This document shows, in pieces, positions 25,039 to 32,363 of a stretch of 64,000 bases of DNA; positions within the stretch are counted from its first letter, which is position 1; the number at the start of each line of letters is the position of its first letter. This DNA is from Paraplanobispora takensis (lineage in GTDB: Bacteria > Actinomycetota > Actinomycetes > Streptosporangiales > Streptosporangiaceae). The translations under genes and the position numbers were made by a program. The notes beneath the pieces were generated by a model that made no database searches, was not told the DNA's origin, and saw only the letters and a list, made by a program, of their open reading frames with translations. The stretch lies in NCBI RefSeq assembly GCF_016863195.1, contig NZ_BOOK01000018.1:1-64000 (forward strand), given 5' to 3'.

Positions 25039-26145
25039 ATGTTCCGTAAACTCCTCGCCCTGGCGCTGACCGTCCTCGCGACCGGTACCGTCGCCGTTGT
25101 GCTGCACGAACCCGAACCCGCCTCCGCCGACCGCCGCGCCCGCGAGCCCATCGTCATCGGCCACCGCGGCGCCAGCGCCCACCGCCCCGAGCACACGCTG
25201 CTGTCCTACGAGACCGCGATCGCCCTGGGCGCCGACTACATCGAGCCCGACCTCGTCTCCACCAAGGACGGGGTGCTCGTGGCCCGGCACGAAAACGAGA
25301 TCGGCGGCACCACGGATGTGGAGAACCACCCCGAGTTCGAGGCCCGCCGTACCACCAAGACCATCGACGGACGGCCGGTGACCGGCTGGTTCACCGAGGA
25401 CTTCACCTTTGCCGAACTGAGGACGCTCAAGGCCGAGGAGCGCATCCCCGACCTGCGCCCGAACAACACCGTCTTCAACGGGCTGGCGCAGATCCCGACC
25501 TTCGAGGAGGTCGTCCAGCTCGCGCAGAGGCACGGAGTCGGCGTCTACCCCGAGACCAAGCACCCCACCTACTTCGACTCCATCGGGCTGTCGCTGGAGG
25601 AGCCGCTGCTGGAGGTCCTGAACCGGTACGGCTGGAGCGGGCGGCGGGACCCGGTCTTCATCCAGTCGTTCGAGACCGCCAACCTGCGCGAGCTGCGCAA
25701 GAAGACGCGGCTGCCGCTGATCCAGCTGATCAACGCGACCGGCGCGCCGTACGACTGGGTCGCCGCCGGCGACCCGCGCACCTACGACACCATGGTGGCC
25801 CCCGAGGGCCTGCGCGAGGTGGCCCGCTACGCCGACGGCGTCGGCGTGGACACCCGGCGGATCGTCCCGGTCGGCCCCGACGGCCGCCTCCTGGAGCCCA
25901 CGCCCCTGATCAGGGACGCCCACCGGGCCGGTCTGGCGGTGCACACCTGGACCATCCGCAACGAGAACTCCCAGCTCCCCGCGGACTTCCGGCTCGGCGA
26001 CCCGGCCAACCCGGTCTTCCCGCGCGCCATGGGCGACGTGGCGGGCTGGCTGGACAAGCTCTACCGGCTCGGCCTGGACGGCGTGTTCGCCGACGACCCG
26101 GGTGCCGCCCGGGCCGTCAGGGAGCGCGTCTTCTCCGACCGCTAG
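25039..26145 (+). CDS. Secreted glycerophosphodiester phosphodiesterase
   Basis: A 368-residue GDPD with a Sec signal (MFRKLLALALTVLATGTVAVV, cleavage near residue 30). The catalytic set is visible: HRGASAHRPEHT (His/Arg), IEPDLVSTKDG (Glu/Asp) and the second histidine in ARHENEIGG. It is the size of GlpQ, which frees glycerol-3-phosphate from deacylated phospholipids outside the cell. It converges with the cysteine-dioxygenase-like gene: the two stop codons interleave in CTAG (26142-26145). Confidence 0.92.
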   Translation: MFRKLLALALTVLATGTVAVVLHEPEPASADRRAREPIVIGHRGASAHRPEHTLLSYETAIALGADYIEPDLVSTKDGVLVARHENEIGGTTDVENHPEFEARRTTKTIDGRPVTGWFTEDFTFAELRTLKAEERIPDLRPNNTVFNGLAQIPTFEEVVQLAQRHGVGVYPETKHPTYFDSIGLSLEEPLLEVLNRYGWSGRRDPVFIQSFETANLRELRKKTRLPLIQLINATGAPYDWVAAGDPRTYDTMVAPEGLREVARYADGVGVDTRRIVPVGPDGRLLEPTPLIRDAHRAGLAVHTWTIRNENSQLPADFRLGDPANPVFPRAMGDVAGWLDKLYRLGLDGVFADDPGAARAVRERVFSDR

Positions 26146-26651
26146 GCGACCGAGGCGACTTCCTCCATGGGGCGCAGCTCGTCGGCGTAGCTGACCGAGA
26201 CGCGGCGCATGAGGCCGGTCTCGCTGATGGAGTACTGGCCCATGCGCCACAGCGGCGGCGAGTAGGCGTGGATGGACACGCTGCCGTGCTCGGCGCCGGT
26301 CAGCCGGTGGATGTGGTCGGGACCGAAGGAGAACGACTCCCCGGCGGAGATCACCGTCTCCAGGTGCTCGCCGCCGATGCGCGGGTTGCACTCCAGCAGG
26401 GTGCCGGCCACCACCCGGACGGCGCCGGAGGAGATGTCGTGGTCGTGCCAGCCGGTGTCGTCCTCCGGCCGCCAGCACAGCAGCCAGACGTCCACGTAGG
26501 CGTCCCGGTAGAGAGAGGCGTAGTGGCGGCCTCCCTCCTCGGGGAACTGGACGTGCTCCTCCCAGCGGGAGGGGTCGGCGGCCAGCTCGTCGACCAGGTC
26601 GCGCAGCTCGCGCCGGTCGAGGGTGCGCTCGGGCAGGGAGGCGAAGCTCAT
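26142..26651 (-). CDS. Cysteine dioxygenase-family cupin
   Basis: A 169-residue cupin with the metal ligands in GWHDHDISSGAVRVVAG and a third histidine in DHIHRLTG, the pattern of bacterial cysteine or thiol dioxygenases. Such enzymes add O2 to a thiol to give a sulfinate; the true thiol here is unknown. The start ATG overlaps the stop of the upstream 46-codon ORF by four bases, placing it in the leftward amidohydrolase operon. Confidence 0.85.
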   Translation of the reverse strand: MSFASLPERTLDRRELRDLVDELAADPSRWEEHVQFPEEGGRHYASLYRDAYVDVWLLCWRPEDDTGWHDHDISSGAVRVVAGTLLECNPRIGGEHLETVISAGESFSFGPDHIHRLTGAEHGSVSIHAYSPPLWRMGQYSISETGLMRRVSVSYADELRPMEEVASVA

Positions 26652-26788
26652 CGCGGACCCCCGGAGAGCGTGCCGGCCACCGGAAGCCCGGCGGATCCGG
26701 AGGGCGTGAGGAGCGCTCCGGAGGGCGCGGGGAGCATCTCGAAGGACGCAAGGAGCGCACAGCGCTCACGGCCCTGGGACTTGTTCAC
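26648..26788 (-). CDS. Possible 46-residue peptide between amidohydrolase and dioxygenase genes
   Basis: GTG 26788 overlaps the amidohydrolase stop in GTGA, and TGA 26648 overlaps the dioxygenase start in ATGA, so the frame exactly fills the gap with two 4-bp overlaps. AAGGAG lies 12 bases upstream. The peptide (MNKSQGRERCALLASFEMLP to SGGPR) has one cysteine and a Pro/Ser/Gly/Leu-rich tail built from a short internal repeat (LLTPSGSAG). I recognise no family. It could be a real coupled gene, a peptide substrate, or only a leader that keeps ribosomes moving to the dioxygenase. Confidence 0.4.
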   Translation of the reverse strand: MNKSQGRERCALLASFEMLPAPSGALLTPSGSAGLPVAGTLSGGPR

Positions 26789-27675
26789 GTGTGAGACTCC
26801 TTCCGGTTCAGCAGGCGGACGGGATTGGTGAGGGTGACGGCGTGCCGGGCGGCGTCGCCGAGGCCGGGGTCGGGGGCGGTGGCGTAGGGCTGGTCGGAGC
26901 CGTTGACCACGACGTCGACGCCGAGTTCGCGGACGATCGCGTCGACGGCGCGGGGGCCGTAGGAGGAGGTCTCCACGAAGACGCCGGGGTCCACCCGCCC
27001 GCGTCCCGGGCCGCCCCGGTTGATCAGCCGCTCCGAGTGGAGCGGGGCCAGCCCGGCCAGCAGCGCGAAGCAGACCCGCAGCCGCGGGTGGCGGGGGCGG
27101 CCGAAGGCGGCGAAGGCGAACCAGGCGGCGTGCATCTGCTGCACGTACGGCACCACCGCGGGCCACCAGCCCGGGGTCTCGGAGCCGCCGGCCGGTCCGG
27201 GGTGCACGAAGAGCGGCAGGTCGCGCTCTTCCAGCACCTCCAGCAGCGGTGCCACGGCCCGCAGGCCCTCCTGGGTGCCGACGGCCGTCGCGGGCAGTTG
27301 CAGCCCGGCCGCGCCCCGGTCCAGGACGGCGCCGAGCCGTACCGGGTCGGGATCGGCCAGGCAGGTCGCGGCCCAGACGCCGAACGGGGCGGGCAGGGCG
27401 AGGGCGTCGTCGTGGTAGGCGTCGATGATCGGCCAGGCGTCCCCGGGCGGCAGGTCCTCGACGCCGAGCGGGCTCGACAGGGACACCAGGGCCAGATCGA
27501 GACCGCTGTTGCGGGCCAGGCGGGCGTCGAGGTCGTGGTCGCGGGGATCGACCTCGTAGGGGGGCTCGCCGTCGAGGTGGAGGGTCCAGCCGTCGAGGCG
27601 GGGCGAGGCCGTACGGCGCCGGAGCGCGTCCAGGAACCCCGGGGTCCACAGGTGCTGGTGCACGTCGACGGTCAC
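26785..27675 (-). CDS. Amidohydrolase-family (TIM-barrel) metal-dependent hydrolase
   Basis: A 296-residue member of the amidohydrolase 2 family, with the metal-binding HxH in TVDVHQHLW at the start, a further histidine in LPLFVHPGPA, and the late aspartate in VVNGSDQPYA. Members act as hydrolases or decarboxylases on small organic acids and lactones; the substrate is unknown. AAAGGAGG is best spaced for GTG 27675; a GTG two codons upstream (27681) is also in frame. It is first in the leftward operon opposite a LacI-family gene, with several symmetric sites in the promoter region. Confidence 0.83.
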   Translation of the reverse strand: MTVDVHQHLWTPGFLDALRRRTASPRLDGWTLHLDGEPPYEVDPRDHDLDARLARNSGLDLALVSLSSPLGVEDLPPGDAWPIIDAYHDDALALPAPFGVWAATCLADPDPVRLGAVLDRGAAGLQLPATAVGTQEGLRAVAPLLEVLEERDLPLFVHPGPAGGSETPGWWPAVVPYVQQMHAAWFAFAAFGRPRHPRLRVCFALLAGLAPLHSERLINRGGPGRGRVDPGVFVETSSYGPRAVDAIVRELGVDVVVNGSDQPYATAPDPGLGDAARHAVTLTNPVRLLNRKESHT

Positions 27676-27688
27676 TTCCACCTCCTTT

Positions 27689-27716
27689 GCTTGTATTCCC
27701 TACCTAGAATACAGGC
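27689..27716. promoter_or_regulatory. Inverted repeat at the amidohydrolase promoter
   Basis: TGTATTC (27692-27698) and GAATACA (27707-27713) are perfect 7-bp arms around an 8-bp spacer; after one mismatch the symmetry continues by two more pairs (GC at 27689, GC at 27715). The element sits about 15-40 bp upstream of the amidohydrolase start. Its sequence differs from the LacI boxes nearby, so a second regulator is possible. Confidence 0.6.
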
Positions 27717-27758
27717 AATCTTGCTGACCTTGCTACATCAAGAGGTGATGCGGTTCAG

Positions 27759-27783
27759 TGAACCGTTTCAGTGAAACGCTTCA
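27759..27783. promoter_or_regulatory. Paired LacI-type operators
   Basis: TGAACCGTTTCA (27759-27770) and TGAAACGCTTCA (27772-27783) are two adjacent imperfect 12-bp palindromes of the TGAAACGTTTCA type, 13 bp apart centre to centre. They lie between the divergent amidohydrolase operon and the LacI-family gene at 27866, their likely regulator. Confidence 0.68.
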
Positions 27784-27865
27784 GATGTCGCTCTGTCAAT
27801 CGGCGCAAGCCCGGCGCACAAGTGGAGGACACCTCCTTGTCGGTCCGGAGGCATAGGCTTGGCTG

Positions 27866-28855
27866 GTGCCGCAGCCACGCAAACGCGCGACGATACGCGA
27901 GGTCGCCAAGGCCACCGGACTGTCCCCCGCCGCCGTCTCCTACGCCCTGCGCGGCATGCAGGTCTCCGAGGAGACCATGGAGCGGGTCCGCAAGGCGGCC
28001 GACGAACTCGGCTACGAGGCCGACCCGATCGCCCGCGCGCTGGCCAGCGGCCGGACCGGGATGATCGGCCTGCTGTGCGGCTCCCTGGAGGACCTCTGGC
28101 AGCAGGCCCTGGCCGTCGGCATCGGCCGCGCTCTGAAGGACAACGGCCGCTACGCCCTCATCCTCGACGCGGCGGGCGATCCGGCGCGGGAGCGCAGTCT
28201 GGCCGGGCAGCTGCGCGACCAGCGGGTGGACGCGCTGATCGTGCAGCCGGTGGATCCGGCCGGCGAGTTCTGGGCGCCGATGTGCGACGGTCTGCCGGTG
28301 GTGGCCGTCGGCGACGCGCTGGCCGGGGCCCGCACGGCGGCAGAGGTCGTCTTCGACAACCGGGCGGGCGTGACGATGGCGCTGGAGCACCTGCGCAAGC
28401 GCGGGCATCGGCGGGTCGCGGTGCTGACCCCGACCCGGGCGAGCACCCCCGACCGCCCCGCCGACGTGCACGTCATGGCGGAGGCCGGACGCCTGGGGAT
28501 GGACATCGAGGTCGTCACCGCCTCCCAGGCGCTGGCGGACGCCACGCGGGCGGCCGACCGGGCGCTGACCGCCGGGCACCGGGCGTTCTTCTGCTTCGCC
28601 GACTCGATCGCCTACGGGGTCTACGCCGCGGCGGCCGAGCGGGGATTGGCGATCCCGGGTGAGGTGACCGTGATGGGCTATGACGACCACCCGATGTCCG
28701 GGCTGCTCACCCCGGGGCTGACCACGGTCGACTGGGACATCGACGGCATCGTCCGCGCCGCCGTGCGGATGGTCGTCGGCGCCGTCGACGGCACGCCCCA
28801 CCGCCGCCGCATCGTCCAGGCGCCCCAGCTCCGCGAGCGCGGCTCGGTCGGCTGA
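27866..28855 (+). CDS. LacI-family transcriptional regulator
   Basis: A 329-residue LacI/GalR protein: helix-turn-helix IREVAKATGLSPAAVSYALR (residues 10-29), hinge ending IARALASGRTGMIGLL, and a sensor domain with VTVMGYDDHPMSGLLTPGLT near residue 275. The start is GTG 27866. It is divergent from the amidohydrolase / 46-codon ORF / dioxygenase operon, with two TGAAACGTTTCA-like boxes between them, so it probably controls that operon. Confidence 0.9.
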   Translation: MPQPRKRATIREVAKATGLSPAAVSYALRGMQVSEETMERVRKAADELGYEADPIARALASGRTGMIGLLCGSLEDLWQQALAVGIGRALKDNGRYALILDAAGDPARERSLAGQLRDQRVDALIVQPVDPAGEFWAPMCDGLPVVAVGDALAGARTAAEVVFDNRAGVTMALEHLRKRGHRRVAVLTPTRASTPDRPADVHVMAEAGRLGMDIEVVTASQALADATRAADRALTAGHRAFFCFADSIAYGVYAAAAERGLAIPGEVTVMGYDDHPMSGLLTPGLTTVDWDIDGIVRAAVRMVVGAVDGTPHRRRIVQAPQLRERGSVG

Positions 28856-28969
28856 GGCGCCTGTCAGCCGGGCACCCTCTGCCGGGGCACCTCCGGCTGG
28901 GGCGCCTTGTCGGCTGAGCGTCCCCGGCCGAGACACCGTTCGGCCGGGGTGCCGTCCGGCCGGCGCGGC

Positions 28970-30433
28970 TCAGCCGGTGGACGTGCCGCCCGGCGGGTGC
29001 TGGCCGGGCAGCGGGGTGCGGGCGAGGCCGAGGCCGGGCAGCAGCGAGCGGGCGAGGCCGAGGTCGGCGTCGAGGGGACGGTCGGCCATCGCGGGGTCCA
29101 GGGGGCTGTCCCAGGGCAGTCCGCGCTGGCGCAGCGCCCTGACGGCGGCCACCAGCTCGCAGGCCAGGACGGCCTCCAGCGGTCCGGCGGCGCGCAGGGC
29201 GGCCCGCGCGGCCTGGGGCGTGAAGCTCGCGTGGTCCTCGGTGCCCAGGGAGAGTACGGCGGTGCCGAGGGTCACCGGCGCGGCGAGGTGCCGCAGGTCG
29301 GCCAGGGCCGAGTGGGCGACGTACTCCAGGATCATCACCCCGGACAGGCCGGGACGCTCGGCGAGGAAGGGCAGCAGACCGGTGTGGGCCGGGTCGGTCA
29401 GGGTGGCGAGCCGGGCGGCGCTCAGGGACGCGGTCTGGACGATCCCGGCCCGCAGGGCGTCGAGCGCCAGGGCGACCCCGGCGGAGTGGAAGGCCCCGTT
29501 GTGCCAGGCCCGGCCCCCGGCGATCAGCGGGTTCTCGGGGGAGGAGTTGAGCTCTACGGTGACGGCCTCCTGCGCCCGGTCGAGGGCGTCGAGCACGGCG
29601 GCGTGGACCTGGGGCAGGGTGCGATAGCCGTACGGGTCCTGGACCCGTGCGGGCGCGGTGGGGCCGACCAGCTCGCGGAGCCGGGCCGCGACCGCGCGCT
29701 GGTTGCCCGGACGCTGTACGGCCTCGGCCAGCGGTTCGGGGGAGGCCTCGATCGCGCGGAAGGAGTGGGCCGCGACGGCGACGGCGGCGTCGAGCAGGAC
29801 GCGCAGCCGGTGCACGGCCAGGGCGGCGTCGGCGAGGGTGGCCGCGCCGGAGCTGATGAAAGGGAGCGCGTCCTCGGAGGCCAGCGCGAACCGGGGCGCG
29901 TCCCGCCCGGCGGCGGGCCGGGCGGTCTCCCGCCGAGGGTTCTCCCGGCGGGCTCCGCGGGAGAACCGCCGGCCGGGGGCGACCCAGGCGATCTCGCCCA
30001 GGAGGCACAGGGCGGTGGTGGCGAGAGCGGTCAGGTCGCCGGTGCCCAGGGCGCCGTAGGCGCGGATCGGCGGGGTGAGGCCCCGGTTGATCACCTCGGC
30101 GAGGACGGGCAGGAGGGCGGGGTCGAGACCGGAACCGCCGGCCAGGAGCTGGTTGAGGCGCACCACGAGGGCGGCGCGGGCCCGGGGGCGGCCGACCCTC
30201 GGGCCCGCGCCCCCGGCGTGGCTGCGCAGCAGGTCGAGGCCGGCGGACTCGACCGCGATGCCCTTGTTGGCGCCCACCCCGGTGGTGCGGCCGTACAGCG
30301 GCCCGTGGAGCGAGCGGGCGGTCCGCCAGGCGGCCTCGGCGCGCTCCAGGGAGCCCAGCACGACCCCTGCCCCGTGGGCCGCCCGGTGGACGTCCTGGCA
30401 GGTCAGGCCGGTGCCGTCGAGGACGATGGTCAT
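28970..30433 (-). CDS. Aromatic amino acid lyase homologue with altered MIO triad
   Basis: A 487-residue member of the histidine/phenylalanine ammonia-lyase family. The catalytic tyrosine loop is PLYGRTTGVGANKG (Tyr47), and the region VELNSSPENPLI and later LGTEDHASF match the fold. The cofactor-forming triad, normally Ala-Ser-Gly in GASGDL, reads Gly130-Thr131-Gly132 (YGALGTGDLTALA), so the MIO group may not form or may form from threonine. A basic insert rich in Arg and Pro (about residues 153-178) precedes EDALPFISSGAA. Lyase, aminomutase or a non-catalytic role are all open. It stands alone and ends converging on the LacI gene, so its substrate cannot be told from context. Confidence 0.8.
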   Translation of the reverse strand: MTIVLDGTGLTCQDVHRAAHGAGVVLGSLERAEAAWRTARSLHGPLYGRTTGVGANKGIAVESAGLDLLRSHAGGAGPRVGRPRARAALVVRLNQLLAGGSGLDPALLPVLAEVINRGLTPPIRAYGALGTGDLTALATTALCLLGEIAWVAPGRRFSRGARRENPRRETARPAAGRDAPRFALASEDALPFISSGAATLADAALAVHRLRVLLDAAVAVAAHSFRAIEASPEPLAEAVQRPGNQRAVAARLRELVGPTAPARVQDPYGYRTLPQVHAAVLDALDRAQEAVTVELNSSPENPLIAGGRAWHNGAFHSAGVALALDALRAGIVQTASLSAARLATLTDPAHTGLLPFLAERPGLSGVMILEYVAHSALADLRHLAAPVTLGTAVLSLGTEDHASFTPQAARAALRAAGPLEAVLACELVAAVRALRQRGLPWDSPLDPAMADRPLDADLGLARSLLPGLGLARTPLPGQHPPGGTSTG

Positions 30434-30509
30434 CGTCTCGGCCGTCCTGACCGCCTGGGGCCCTTCACCTGTGCCGGCCGTTCTCGATGCCCGGGCCGTC
30501 CGTACCGGC

Positions 30510-30878
30510 TCAGTCGCCGAGGACCAGGTCGAGCAGCCAGCTGACCACGCCGACGATGAGCGCGCCCCAGAAGGCGGCCCAGAAGCCGTCGACGTGGAAG
30601 GGCAGGTCGAGCTGCTCGGCGATCCAGCTCGTGAGCAGGAGCAGGCCGGCGTTCACGATCAGGGCGAACAGGCCGAGGGTCAGGATGTAGAACGCGCATC
30701 CCACGGTCTTGATGATCGGCTTGAGGACCGCGTTGACGAGGCCGAAGATCAGGGCGGCCGCGAGCAGCGTCAGGATGTTCTGGGTGGTGGTGCCTCCCGT
30801 GACGGTGATGCCGTCCACGAGTCGGGTGGCCGCCCACAGGGCGGCCGCCACGATGAGGATTTTTACGATGATCTTCAC
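30510..30878 (-). CDS. Phage holin family 4 / YvlD-like small membrane protein
   Basis: A 122-residue protein with four hydrophobic segments and the family motif NAVLKPIIKTVGCAFYILTLG in the middle (residues about 48-68), as in YvlD and phage_holin_4_2 proteins. These are common chromosomal membrane proteins, sometimes under cell-envelope stress control, and do not imply a prophage. The start is GTG 30878 after GAGGA; the open frame runs upstream only as a shadow. Confidence 0.85.
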   Translation of the reverse strand: MKIIVKILIVAAALWAATRLVDGITVTGGTTTQNILTLLAAALIFGLVNAVLKPIIKTVGCAFYILTLGLFALIVNAGLLLLTSWIAEQLDLPFHVDGFWAAFWGALIVGVVSWLLDLVLGD

Positions 30879-31114
30879 GTTGCGGCGTCCTCGCACGGTT
30901 CGTCGGATGGGCGGTTGGTCTTCCTGGTCGTGACGGGTATGTCGCCGTCGCCGATATACCAAGACACTAGACAGTCTGGAGGTCATCGTGGCGGTCGGCG
31001 TACCGTGACGGCGGTGCGCCGGGTGTGACGGCGGAGAGATATCCGCTCGGCCTCCACGATCGTGCATGATCGCTCACATCTGTGGGCAGGGTGGCGATGG
31101 AGGGGGTGGGTTTG

Positions 31115-31390
31115 GTGGAAACGGACCAGCTGCAGGAGATGTCGGCCCAGGAGTTGCACGACCGGTCGGTGCGTTACGCGGTGCGCCACGGGGATTTCGG
31201 TTTCCTGTGGGAGCTGCTGAAGGTCATTCCGGCGGCCGAGGCGGCCAGCGGCCACGACGGTGAGACGGCCAACGATCTCACCAGGGTCTCCGCCCTCCTC
31301 AGCGATGCCATGGCCTCGGGAGAGGGCGAACTCGGCGAGGCGCTGCGTCCGTTCTACATCGACTACCTGTCCAAGCACCCCGACGCCTGA
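31115..31390 (+). CDS. Small conserved-looking hypothetical protein
   Basis: A 91-residue acidic, mostly helical protein (METDQLQEMSAQELHDRSVR at the start, ending IDYLSKHPDA). No domain recognised. The start GTG 31115 follows GGAGGGGG with eight bases of spacing; in-frame ATG 31097 and GTG 31082 are alternatives. It is 78 bp before the OsmC gene in the same direction and may share its transcript. Confidence 0.65.
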   Translation: METDQLQEMSAQELHDRSVRYAVRHGDFGFLWELLKVIPAAEAASGHDGETANDLTRVSALLSDAMASGEGELGEALRPFYIDYLSKHPDA

Positions 31391-31468
31391 TCTCAGGCCG
31401 TACGGCCCCCGCCGCCCGATCTGCCGGTTTCGATAGGGTGATCGGCAGTCGGCAGAGGGGAGTGCACC

Positions 31469-31867
31469 GTGGCGTCGGTGAAGGTGGAGCGGACCGAGGA
31501 CGGATTCGTCGCGCGCAACGACCGCGGCGCCGAGGTCGTCATGGGCAGCGGTGACGAGCAGGGCGCGTTCACCCCGGTCGAGTTGCTGCTCGCCGCGCTC
31601 GGCGGTTGCAACATCGTCACGGTCGAACCCCTCACCGCCCAGCGCGGTCACCGCCTGGTCCGCCTGGAGATGACCGTTCACGCCGAGAAGGTGGAGACCT
31701 CGAAGCTGGGGCCGATCACGATCACCTACGACGTCGAGCTGCCCGAGGGCGACGAGAAGGCGGACGAGGTGTTCCGGGCGGTCGCCCACCGGGTCGAGGA
31801 GCGATACTGCACGGTGAGCCGCGCCCTGCGGGACGAGACCCAGGTGATCCTGGACCTGCCCGGGTGA
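31469..31867 (+). CDS. OsmC-family protein
   Basis: A 132-residue OsmC/Ohr-like protein. The cysteine in LLLAALGGCNIVTVE is the first redox cysteine of the fold; the second expected cysteine is in VEERYCTVSRAL. Such proteins reduce organic hydroperoxides using thiols. The start is GTG 31469 after AGAGGGGAG. A possible structured RNA region follows the stop. Confidence 0.88.
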   Translation: MASVKVERTEDGFVARNDRGAEVVMGSGDEQGAFTPVELLLAALGGCNIVTVEPLTAQRGHRLVRLEMTVHAEKVETSKLGPITITYDVELPEGDEKADEVFRAVAHRVEERYCTVSRALRDETQVILDLPG

Positions 31868-31967
31868 TGACGCGGACCGGTCCGGCTATACCGGGTCAAC
31901 TCTGGGTGTAGGCCCAGAATCAACCTGTGTATGACGTGCTCGTTGCAATCGGCTCGGTAGTGTTGAA

Positions 31968-32140
31968 GCAGGTCAAGGAGGCCTGCGAGCCCCAGAGGGG
32001 CAGCACGAGGACTTTTACCGGAAAGGACGCGGGGGTTCGCGTCCCTACGCGGAGCCGCCGGAGTCTTGGGGGAGACGAAGGCAGAGCCCGCGAGGTAGAG
32101 GCGGGGCCGGACGGTTGGGGGAACCGTCCGGCCCCGTACC
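31968..32140 (+). ncRNA. Candidate structured RNA or multi-hairpin 3' region before tRNA-Lys
   Basis: The 379-bp stretch between the OsmC gene and the tRNA holds no convincing gene but at least five consecutive hairpins: GCAGG/CCTGC (31968-31986), GCCCC/GGGGC (31989-32001), GGACGCG/CGCGTCC (32025-32044), GTCT/AGAC (32063-32076) and a strong 14-bp stem GGGGCCGGACGGTT with AACCGTCCGGCCCC (32103-32135), followed by GTACCTTTCCC. The last could be a terminator for osmC or for a small RNA. I recognise no Rfam class. Strand is assumed from the flanking genes. Confidence 0.35.
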
Positions 32141-32246
32141 TTTCCCGGCCCCGGACCCCTCCGGCCTCCGGTTTCCTCCCTTGCGTCCCCGTAACGCCAC
32201 GATGTGCTTTCCACCTGGTGGGGCTGCTAGAGTTGACCCGTCGCAA

Positions 32247-32320
32247 GCGCCGCTAGCTCAGTTGGTTAGAGCAGCTGACTCTTAATCAGCGGGTCCGGGG
32301 TTCGAGTCCCTGGCGGCGCA
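32247..32320 (+). tRNA. tRNA-Lys (anticodon CTT)
   Basis: A full cloverleaf folds: acceptor GCGCCGC/GCGGCGC, D arm GCTC/GAGC, anticodon stem GCTGA/TCAGC with loop CTCTTAA (anticodon CTT at 32281-32283, reading AAG), five-base variable loop, T arm CGGGG/CCCTG with TTCGAGT. The discriminator base is A and CCA is not encoded. No integrase or repeated 3' end lies nearby. A terminator hairpin follows 10 bases downstream. Confidence 0.97.
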
Positions 32321-32330
32321 CAGACGAGAG

Positions 32331-32362
32331 ATCCCAGCCCACCCTCGTGGGCTGGGATTCTT
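32331..32362. terminator. Terminator after tRNA-Lys, shared with the HopA1 operon
   Basis: ATCCCAGCCCAC (32331-32342) pairs with GTGGGCTGGGAT (32347-32358) around a CCTC loop, followed by TCTTTT. The stem lies between the tRNA and the stop of the leftward HopA1-domain gene (32364) and could serve both strands. Confidence 0.88.
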
Positions 32363-32363
32363 T

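Noticed and set aside
30510-30878. Holin-family gene as evidence of a prophage.
   Set aside because: YvlD-type holin-family membrane proteins are common single chromosomal genes, and no other phage genes are present.
31927-32256. A 109-codon rightward ORF beginning MYDVLVAIGSVVLKQ.
   Set aside because: It runs into the tRNA-Lys gene, has no good ribosome binding site, spans several hairpins and matches no family; the region is better read as structured non-coding DNA.
32247-32320. tRNA-Lys as an attachment site of an integrated element that brought in the TcA operon.
   Set aside because: I saw no integrase gene and no second copy of the tRNA 3' end within the window, so there is no support for integration.
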